Shown here piece after piece: positions 1-4,198 of a stretch of 5,024 nt of DNA. Position 1 is the first letter of the stretch. The number at the start of each line of letters is the position of its first letter. Source of the stretch: UBA7803 sp047920935 (GTDB lineage Bacteria; Pseudomonadota; Gammaproteobacteria; Pseudomonadales; Azotimanducaceae). The translations under genes and the position numbers were made by a program. The notes below the pieces were generated by a model that was not told the DNA's origin, ran no database searches, and worked only from the letters and a program-made list of their open reading frames with translations. The DNA lies in NCBI GenBank assembly GCA_047920935.1, contig JBLRXD010000316.1, forward strand, positions 1 to 5,024, written 5' to 3'.

Positions 1-17
1 TGTCCGGTGGTGTGGGA

Positions 18-45
18 GGGGTGATGGGCGAAATCCCATCACCCC
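18..45. repeat. Perfect 11-bp inverted repeat, hairpin; possible terminator of the upstream gene
   Basis: GGGGTGATGGG (18-28) and CCCATCACCCC (35-45) are perfect reverse complements around a 6-nt loop (CGAAAT). The stem is strong and GC-rich, as in an intrinsic terminator, but no T-run follows on either strand, so termination would have to be U-tract independent or Rho-assisted. It may close a gene that lies left of the window. The inverted repeat is certain; its role is inferred. Confidence 0.6.
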
Positions 46-69
46 GACCCGATCGAGACCGCGTGGCAC

Positions 70-104
70 CCAGATTGTGATATCAAACCGCTATCACAAT
101 CTGG
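70..104. repeat. Perfect 13-bp inverted repeat upstream of gacA (operator or RNA hairpin candidate)
   Basis: CCAGATTGTGATA (70-82) and TATCACAATCTGG (92-104) are perfect reverse complements separated by 9 nt. The arms are more AT-rich than the surroundings. It lies about 40 bp upstream of the candidate -35 box of gacA, a plausible place for a dimeric regulator to bind, and would also form a stable hairpin if transcribed. The TGTGA and TCACA half sites resemble CRP, but the 13-nt spacing between them is not the 6 nt CRP needs. The binding factor is unknown. Confidence 0.65.
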
Positions 105-133
105 AAGTTTCCTGAAAGACTGGCAGTCAGGAG

Positions 134-156
134 CCTCGGGACGTTGTCCGCCGAGG
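134..156. repeat. Interrupted dyad overlapping the candidate gacA -35 box
   Basis: CCTCGG (134-139) pairs with CCGAGG (151-156), and GAC (140-142) pairs with GTC (146-148) inside it, leaving a GTT loop and a 2-nt bulge. The dyad covers the proposed -35 hexamer at 144-149, so it could be an operator. The base pairing is visible; the regulatory role is inferred. Confidence 0.4.
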
Positions 157-172
157 TGTCCGAGACTATGTT
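144..172 (+). promoter_or_regulatory. Candidate sigma-70 promoter of gacA
   Basis: TTGTCC (144-149) as -35 and TATGTT (167-172) as -10 are separated by exactly 17 nt; each matches the consensus at 4 of 6 positions. Transcription would start near 179 and give a leader of about 30 nt before the gacA start at 210. No better pair was seen between 105 and 200. It would drive gacA and, given the tight spacing, the three genes after it. Confidence 0.35.
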
Positions 173-195
173 CGATCGTCCTTAACAAAAATGAT

Positions 196-208
196 AAAGG
201 ACCAAGGA
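196..208 (+). promoter_or_regulatory. gacA ribosome binding site, with two ANGGA motifs
   Basis: AAAGGA (196-201) lies 8 nt before the ATG at 210 and is the Shine-Dalgarno sequence that supports this start. A second AAGGA follows at 204-208. Both fit ANGGA, the core motif bound by CsrA/RsmA, so the site could also be a target of that repressor; this second role is speculative. Confidence 0.6.
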
Positions 209-209
209 C

Positions 210-890
210 ATGATCAGACTGCTGCTCGTAGACGACCACAAACTCTTCCGCATCGCCCTGCGCAAGATGCTCGAGGATCAGAAGGGCATCCAGATCATCG
301 GCGAAGCCGAAGATGGCGAGAGTGCGGTGCGCATGGCGCGGGAGGATCGCCCGAACGTGATTCTCATGGATCTGCTCATGCCCGGCATCGGCGGCCTCGA
401 AGCCATACGCCGCATCGTCCGCATGGAGCTCGACATCCGCGTGGTGGCGCTCACCGCCTGCGAGCACAAGCCGTTTCCGGTACAGGCGTTGAAGGCCGGC
501 GCCATCGGTTATCTGACCAAGGGCGTGGATGCCGAAGAGTTGGCCCATGCTATTCGCCGGGCTTTCGTCGGCAAGCGCTATCTCAGCGCCAACGTCGCAC
601 AGGAGCTTGCGGTGAGCAACTTCGAAGACGATGGGGTGGCGCCGTTCGACCACCTTTCCAACAGGGAAATGCAGATCATGATGATGGTGGTCAACTGCCA
701 CCGGGTGAACGACATCTCCACCAGCCTGCATCTGTCGCCGAAGACGGTGAACAGTTACCGCTATCGGATCTTCGAGAAGCTCAACGTCAAGAGCGACGTG
801 GAACTGGCGCTGCTGGCCGTGCGCCATGGCATGACCGGCCATCCGCCGTTCGACGACGGCCTGCAGGGGGCCAGCATTGCGGCCCCTTGA
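210..890 (+). CDS. gacA: GacA/UvrY-type response regulator, NarL/FixJ family
   Basis: This 226-residue protein is the response regulator of the GacS/GacA (BarA/UvrY) two-component system, a cytoplasmic DNA-binding protein that in relatives activates the small RNAs which sequester RsmA/CsrA. The N-terminal receiver domain (about 1-120) has the acidic pair D8/D9, phospho-acceptor D54 in LMDLLMPGIGG, T82 and K104. The C-terminal LuxR-type helix-turn-helix (about 147-205) contains HLSNREMQI and LSPKTVNSYRYRIFEKLNV, the latter almost identical to what I recall of E. coli UvrY. The length is slightly above the usual 214-218 residues because of a short C-terminal tail; the end of this tail overlaps the start of the next gene. 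The start at 210 is supported by AAAGGA 8 nt upstream and by alignment of the N-terminus with UvrY. The gene lies before uvrC as in most Gammaproteobacteria, but a glycosylase gene separates them here. Orthology to GacA/UvrY is firm; the regulatory targets are not visible here. Confidence 0.95.
   Translation: MIRLLLVDDHKLFRIALRKMLEDQKGIQIIGEAEDGESAVRMAREDRPNVILMDLLMPGIGGLEAIRRIVRMELDIRVVALTACEHKPFPVQALKAGAIGYLTKGVDAEELAHAIRRAFVGKRYLSANVAQELAVSNFEDDGVAPFDHLSNREMQIMMMVVNCHRVNDISTSLHLSPKTVNSYRYRIFEKLNVKSDVELALLAVRHGMTGHPPFDDGLQGASIAAP
865..870 (+). promoter_or_regulatory. Ribosome binding site for the TTG start of the UDG gene
   Basis: AGGGGG (865-870), inside the last codons of gacA, lies 6 nt before the TTG at 877. 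The in-frame stop TGA at 832-834 and the absence of in-frame ATG or GTG between it and 877 leave TTG 877 as the only usual start upstream of the conserved CRACPRL motif. Confidence 0.6.
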
Positions 891-1512
891 AGGCTGCCGA
901 GCCTGCCCGCGCCTGGCCCGCCACCTGGATGGGCTGCGCCGGATCCACCCCGACTACCATTGCCGGCCGGTCCCCGCCTGGGGCCGGCCGACGGCGCGGC
1001 TGCTGGTGGTGGGCCTGGCGCCCGGGTTGCACGGCGCCAATCGCACCGGGCGCCCGTTCAGCGGCGATGCCAGTGGCGTGTTTCTGTTCGCCGCGCTGGC
1101 GCGGGCCGGGTTCGTCACCTCGGCGGAGCCGATGCAAGCCCGGCTGCGCGATCTGCGCATCACCAATGCGGTGCGTTGCCTGCCGCCGGGTAATCGGCCC
1201 GCCATGGACGAGGTGCGGCGCTGCAGCGGCTTTCTTGCCGCCGAACTGGCCGAACTGTGGCGGCCCGGCATGCGTCGGCCGCGCTGCGTGCTGGCGTTGG
1301 GGCATCTGGCCCATGCCGGCCTGTCAATGGCGTTGGGCCGGAGGCTCCCGCCGTTCCAGCACGGCCAGGCGCTACCGCTCGAGCCGGGCCTGCTGCTGCT
1401 CGACAGCTACCATCCGAGCCGTCAGAACACCAATACCGGCCGCCTCACGGCAGCCATGCTCGATGCTGTTATGGAACGGGCCAAGGGGCATCTTTATAGT
1501 GGGCGTCCCTGA
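877..1512 (+). CDS. Family 5 (UDGb-type) uracil-DNA glycosylase
   Basis: This 211-residue enzyme belongs to the Fe-S uracil-DNA glycosylases and most resembles family 5 (UDGb), which removes uracil and, in characterised members, other deaminated bases such as hypoxanthine, to start base excision repair. Motif 1 is GLAPGLHGANRTGRPFSGD (46-64), with HGANRTGR and D64 diagnostic of family 5 rather than family 4 (GEAPG). The C-terminal motif is HPSRQNTNTGRLT (179-191). C7, C10, C101 and C116 fit the four [4Fe-4S] ligands. The length is normal for the family. The start is TTG at 877, overlapping gacA by 14 nt; it is the only usual start that keeps the CRACPRL cysteines. The stop lies in the loop of a hairpin that covers the uvrC start. 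The family is clear; substrate range is inferred from the family. In E. coli no such gene lies between uvrY and uvrC. Confidence 0.9.
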   Translation: MRPLEGCRACPRLARHLDGLRRIHPDYHCRPVPAWGRPTARLLVVGLAPGLHGANRTGRPFSGDASGVFLFAALARAGFVTSAEPMQARLRDLRITNAVRCLPPGNRPAMDEVRRCSGFLAAELAELWRPGMRRPRCVLALGHLAHAGLSMALGRRLPPFQHGQALPLEPGLLLLDSYHPSRQNTNTGRLTAAMLDAVMERAKGHLYSGRP

Positions 1513-1528
1513 AACCGCGGACGCCCAT
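1499..1528 (+). promoter_or_regulatory. Hairpin over the UDG stop and the uvrC start codon
   Basis: TGGGCGTCC (1500-1508) and GGACGCCCA (1519-1527) pair over 9 bp, with a possible G-U pair added at 1499/1528. The 10-nt loop (1509-1518) contains the UDG stop codon TGA (1510-1512), and the 3' arm ends in the A and possibly the U of the uvrC AUG. No T-run follows, so it is not an intrinsic terminator. No clear Shine-Dalgarno sequence precedes uvrC (only a weak CGGAC inside the stem). Ribosomes finishing UDG would open the stem, so translational coupling is the likely role (inferred). Confidence 0.5.
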
Positions 1529-3350
1529 GAACCGGCCTGCCTTCGACGCCGAAGCCTTCCTCCAGACGCTGCCGCAAAAGCCCGGCGTCTACCGCATGCT
1601 GGACGCGGCTGGCGGCTGTTTGTACGTGGGCAAGGCGCGCAGCTTGAAGCCTCGGGTAACCAGCTATTTCCGGGCTTCCGGGCTCAGTACCAAGACCATG
1701 GCGCTGGTGAACCGCATCGCCGACGTGCAGATCACGGTCACCCGCAGCGAAACCGAAGCCCTGCTGCTCGAGCAGAGCCTGATCAAAAGCGAGCGACCAC
1801 CTTACAACGTGGTGCTCCGCGACGATAAATCCTACCCGTACATCTACCTGACCGATCACGGCGATTTCCCGCGGCTGACGTTTCACCGCGGGGCGAAGAA
1901 AAAGACAGGCCGCTACTTCGGGCCGTTTCCCTCGGCGGGCGCCGTGCGCGACAGCCTCAACATTCTGCAGAAGCTGTTCCGCCTTCGGCACTGCGATGAC
2001 AGCTTCTTCAAGAACCGCTCGCGGCCCTGTCTGCAGTACCAGATCCGCCGCTGCAGCGGCCCGTGTGTGGGGCTGGTGGAACAGGCCGATTACCGCGAGG
2101 ACGTGGATCTCGCGGTACTGTTTCTCGAAGGCAAGAGCAGTACCGTGCTGGAGATCTTCAAAACCAAGATGCAGGCGGCGGCGGACGATCTCGACTTCGA
2201 GCGGGCCGCCAAATACCGCGATCAGATCACACGTCTGCGCAAAGTGCAGGAGCAGCAGTACGTACACGTGGAGGAGGGCGACGTCGACCTGTTCGCGGTG
2301 GCGGAGAACAGCGGCGCTCACTGCGTGCAGGCGCTGTTCGTGCGCGCCGGCCGCATGCTCGGGCAGCGCACCTGGTTCCCGCGCAACGACCTCGGCCTTT
2401 CGGTGGATGAATTGCTCGACGCCTTCGTGTCTCAATACTACCTGGGCGGGCCGGAGCGCGACCTGCCGCGCGCCGTGATCACCTCGACCCGCCTCGACGA
2501 CGCCGACGTGCTGGCGGCCGCGCTCACCGAGCGCGGCGGGCGCCGCGTAGAGGTGGTGCATCAGGTGCGGGGTCAGCGCGCGCGCTGGCTGGCACTGGCG
2601 CGGGACAACGCCATCCATGCGCTGAACGCCTACATCGCCGACAAGCGCAACGTCTACGCGCGCCTGGTGGCGTTGCAGGACGCCCTCGGCCTGGACGACG
2701 TGCCTGAGCGGCTGGAGTGCTTCGACATCAGCCATACCATGGGCGAGTCCACCGTGGCATCCTGCGTGGTGTTCGACCGCAACGGCCCGCTGAAGTCGGA
2801 TTACCGGCGCTTCAACATCGACGGTGTCGCCCCCGGCGACGATTACGCGGCCATGGAGCAGGCGCTGCGGCGTCGCTACACGCGCCTGAAACAGGGCGAG
2901 GGCAAGCTGCCCGACGTGCTGGTGATCGACGGCGGCGCGGGTCAGGTTGGCCGGGCGGAATTGGTGCTGCAGCAACTTCAGGTGGACGACGTGGTGGTGC
3001 TCGGCATCGCGAAGGGGCCGAGCCGCCGTCCGGGTCTGGAAAAGTTTCTCGTCGCCGGCAGCGAGGTGCAGATCCCGCCTCAGGGGGACGCCTTCATGCT
3101 GCTGCAGCAGATTCGCGACGAGGCGCACCGCTTCGCCATCACCGGCCATCGGCAGCGCCGGCAGAAGAGCCGGCGGCAGTCCGAACTCGACACGATTCCC
3201 GGGGTGGGCCCGAAGCGTCGCCGGGAGCTGCTCACCCACTTCGGTGCCGTGGCTGGCTTGCGCGGCGCCAGCGTCGACGAGATCGCCAAAGTGCCTGGCA
3301 TCAGCCGGAAACTCGCTCAGGACATCTACGGCGCCCTGCACGGTGACTAG
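1527..3350 (+). CDS. uvrC: UvrABC system protein C, excinuclease subunit
   Basis: UvrC makes both incisions around a bulky DNA lesion after UvrA/UvrB have marked it. The 607 residues are close to E. coli UvrC (610). In order: a GIY-YIG nuclease for the 3' cut (about 16-95, with GVYRM at 20-24, YVGKA at 33-37, R43 and E77); four cysteines C156, C168, C176 and C180, whose spacing equals that of the Fe-S cysteines reported for E. coli UvrC; a UVR motif that contacts UvrB (about 203-238); the RNase H-like nuclease for the 5' cut (FDISHTMGE with D400, GDDYAAM with D439, VIDGG with D468, and H541); and a C-terminal helix-hairpin-helix pair (about 553-606, GVGPKRR and VPGIS). All catalytic residues are intact. 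The ATG at 1527 gives an N-terminus matching E. coli and lies 14 nt after the UDG stop, at the edge of a hairpin and without a clear ribosome binding site. Confidence 0.98.
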   Translation: MNRPAFDAEAFLQTLPQKPGVYRMLDAAGGCLYVGKARSLKPRVTSYFRASGLSTKTMALVNRIADVQITVTRSETEALLLEQSLIKSERPPYNVVLRDDKSYPYIYLTDHGDFPRLTFHRGAKKKTGRYFGPFPSAGAVRDSLNILQKLFRLRHCDDSFFKNRSRPCLQYQIRRCSGPCVGLVEQADYREDVDLAVLFLEGKSSTVLEIFKTKMQAAADDLDFERAAKYRDQITRLRKVQEQQYVHVEEGDVDLFAVAENSGAHCVQALFVRAGRMLGQRTWFPRNDLGLSVDELLDAFVSQYYLGGPERDLPRAVITSTRLDDADVLAAALTERGGRRVEVVHQVRGQRARWLALARDNAIHALNAYIADKRNVYARLVALQDALGLDDVPERLECFDISHTMGESTVASCVVFDRNGPLKSDYRRFNIDGVAPGDDYAAMEQALRRRYTRLKQGEGKLPDVLVIDGGAGQVGRAELVLQQLQVDDVVVLGIAKGPSRRPGLEKFLVAGSEVQIPPQGDAFMLLQQIRDEAHRFAITGHRQRRQKSRRQSELDTIPGVGPKRRRELLTHFGAVAGLRGASVDEIAKVPGISRKLAQDIYGALHGD

Positions 3351-3371
3351 GGCGACAGGTACAATGCGCCA

Positions 3372-3935
3372 ATGAACCTGCCCAACCTGCTCACGCTCTC
3401 ACGGATCCTGCTGATTCCGTTCTTCGTGCTGATCTACGTGATGCCGGGGAAGGGCACCTACCTCATCGCTGCGGCGCTGTTCGCGCTGGCGGCGTTCACC
3501 GACTGGCTCGACGGCTATCTGGCGCGGCGCCTGGATCAGACCACGCCCTTCGGCGCGTTCCTCGATCCGGTGGCCGACAAGCTCATCGTGGTGAGCGCCC
3601 TGGTGGTGCTCATCGGCCATCACGCCAGCCTGTGGTTGACCCTGCCTGGTCTGGTGATCATCGGCCGCGAGATCGTCATCAGCGCGCTGCGCGAGTGGAT
3701 GGCGGAGATGAATCGGCGCGGCATCGTCGGCGTCACCTGGATCGCTCAGGTCAAGACCACGCTGCAGATGATCGCCCTCGTGCTGCTGCTGGCGCACCCA
3801 CCCGGGTTCGATGCGCCGCTGGTGCTGTTCGGCTACGTCATGCTCTACCTGGCGGCGATTCTCACCTTGTGGTCGATGGTGGTGTACCTGCGCGCTGCCT
3901 GGCCGACGCTCCGCGCCGGATGGGAGCAGCAGTAG
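3372..3935 (+). CDS. pgsA: CDP-diacylglycerol-glycerol-3-phosphate 3-phosphatidyltransferase
   Basis: PgsA is an inner-membrane enzyme that joins CDP-diacylglycerol and glycerol 3-phosphate to phosphatidylglycerophosphate, the first committed step to phosphatidylglycerol and cardiolipin. The 187-residue protein has the full CDP-alcohol phosphatidyltransferase signature: D44, D47-G48, A51-R52, G61, D65 and D69 with the exact family spacing. Hydrophobic segments are visible at about 10-24, 29-43, 71-90, 92-106, 127-141 and 150-173, as expected for a six-helix membrane protein. The N-terminus MNLPNLLTLSRI is typical of the family and supports the ATG at 3372. A weak AGG at 3357-3359 is the only ribosome-binding-like sequence, about 12 nt away. 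It starts 21 nt after the uvrC stop and is very probably co-transcribed with it, as in other Gammaproteobacteria. No intrinsic terminator with a T-run is seen after it. Confidence 0.96.
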   Translation: MNLPNLLTLSRILLIPFFVLIYVMPGKGTYLIAAALFALAAFTDWLDGYLARRLDQTTPFGAFLDPVADKLIVVSALVVLIGHHASLWLTLPGLVIIGREIVISALREWMAEMNRRGIVGVTWIAQVKTTLQMIALVLLLAHPPGFDAPLVLFGYVMLYLAAILTLWSMVVYLRAAWPTLRAGWEQQ

Positions 3936-3936
3936 T

Positions 3937-3946
3937 GCCCGCGGGC
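3937..3946. repeat. 10-bp perfect palindrome after pgsA
   Basis: GCCCGCGGGC directly follows the pgsA stop codon. It has no loop-forming spacer and no T-run, so it is not a convincing terminator. It may be chance in GC-rich DNA. Confidence 0.3.
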
Positions 3947-3970
3947 CTCGCACTTGCCGGCAAACCTCGC

Positions 3971-3983
3971 TAGAATTCGCGCC
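3971..3983 (+). promoter_or_regulatory. Candidate tRNA-Cys promoter (-10 box and GC-rich discriminator)
   Basis: TAGAAT (3971-3976) matches 5 of 6 bases of the -10 consensus and is followed by the GC-rich TCGCGCC (3977-3983), typical of stringently controlled stable-RNA promoters. Transcription would start near 3984, leaving a leader of about 23 nt before the tRNA at 4007. A good -35 box is missing at 16-18 nt spacing; TTGCCG (3954-3959) is too close at 11 nt. Confidence 0.45.
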
Positions 3984-4006
3984 TTCTCGCGATGCTGACA
4001 TTTCGC

Positions 4007-4080
4007 GGCTGGGTGGCAGAGTGGTTATGCAGCGGACTGCAACTCCGTGTACGCCGGTTCGATTCCGACCCCAGCCTCCA
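4007..4080 (+). tRNA. tRNA-Cys(GCA)
   Basis: The gene folds into a full cloverleaf: acceptor stem GGCTGGG (4007-4013) with CCCAGCC (4070-4076), D stem GCA/TGC (4016-4018/4028-4030), anticodon stem GCGGA/TCCGT (4032-4036/4044-4048) and T arm 4053-4069 with loop TTCGATT. The anticodon GCA is at 4039-4041 after T33 and reads UGC/UGU. The discriminator base is T4077, as in E. coli tRNA-Cys, and CCA (4078-4080) is encoded. One T-stem pair is a C-A mismatch (C4054 with A4068). In E. coli pgsA is followed by tRNA-Gly, tRNA-Cys and tRNA-Leu genes; only the Cys gene is present here before an integrase gene. The tRNA 3' end is the probable attachment site of the downstream element. Confidence 0.96.
4058..4080 (+). 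other. Probable attachment-site core (attL) within the tRNA 3' end
   Basis: Tyrosine integrases that use tRNA genes usually recombine in the anticodon or T loop, with the element restoring the 3' end of the gene. An outward-pointing integrase gene begins 118 nt after this tRNA, so the core probably lies between the T loop and the CCA. The exact limits cannot be set without the other end of the element; the span given here is the minimal guess from T loop to CCA. Confidence 0.45.
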
Positions 4081-4128
4081 ATAAAAACAACAACTTAGGG
4101 CAGATCAGAGACCGACAAAACCGACCCC

Positions 4129-4169
4129 TGGCACATAACTGGCACACTGTGGGCAACTGTGGCACACTC
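4129..4169 (+). repeat. Four direct repeats of TGGCACACTG, about 10-bp phase (candidate integrase arm sites)
   Basis: The copies are TGGCACATAA (4129-4138), TGGCACACTG (4140-4149), TGGGCAACTG (4150-4159) and TGGCACACTC (4160-4169), starting 11, 10 and 10 bp apart, close to one helical turn. They lie between the tRNA and the integrase start, where arm-type sites for the integrase N-terminal domain, or excisionase sites, are expected. They may also act as an operator for the integrase gene. The repeats are seen directly; the role is inferred. Confidence 0.6.
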
Positions 4170-4187
4170 TAGTCCGTTGCAATCCAC

Positions 4188-4192
4188 AGGGG
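4188..4192 (+). promoter_or_regulatory. Ribosome binding site of the integrase gene
   Basis: AGGGG lies 6 nt before the ATG at 4199. No ATG, GTG or TTG occurs in frame between the upstream stop TAA (4136-4138) and 4199, so this start is well supported. Confidence 0.6.
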
Positions 4193-4198
4193 CATACC

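Noticed and set aside
76..98. CRP site (TGTGA and TCACA half sites)
   Set aside because: The half sites are 13 nt apart; CRP requires 6 nt. They are simply part of the 13-bp inverted repeat.
39..842. 267-codon - strand frame opposite gacA
   Set aside because: Low-complexity His/Ala-rich antisense shadow; it also reads through the perfect inverted repeats upstream of gacA.
1495..1500. TATAGT as -10 box of a separate uvrC promoter
   Set aside because: No acceptable -35 box lies 16-18 nt upstream, and it is inside the UDG coding sequence.
191..1828. 545-codon + strand frame starting at ATG 191
   Set aside because: It runs out of frame across gacA, UDG and the start of uvrC, is Arg/Pro/Ala-rich, and has no ribosome binding site; gacA in the neighbouring frame is clearly real.
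1494..3341. 615-codon open frame on the - strand opposite uvrC
   Set aside because: It mirrors uvrC almost end to end, gives a His/Ala/Arg-rich sequence with no recognisable domain, and is the usual antisense shadow of a GC-rich gene.
3954..3959. TTGCCG as -35 box of the tRNA promoter
   Set aside because: Only 11 nt from the TAGAAT -10 box, too short for sigma-70; left out of the promoter call.
4125..4192. CCCCTG/CAGGGG long-range pairing that could hide the integrase ribosome binding site
   Set aside because: Only 6 bp with a loop of over 50 nt; not distinguishable from chance.
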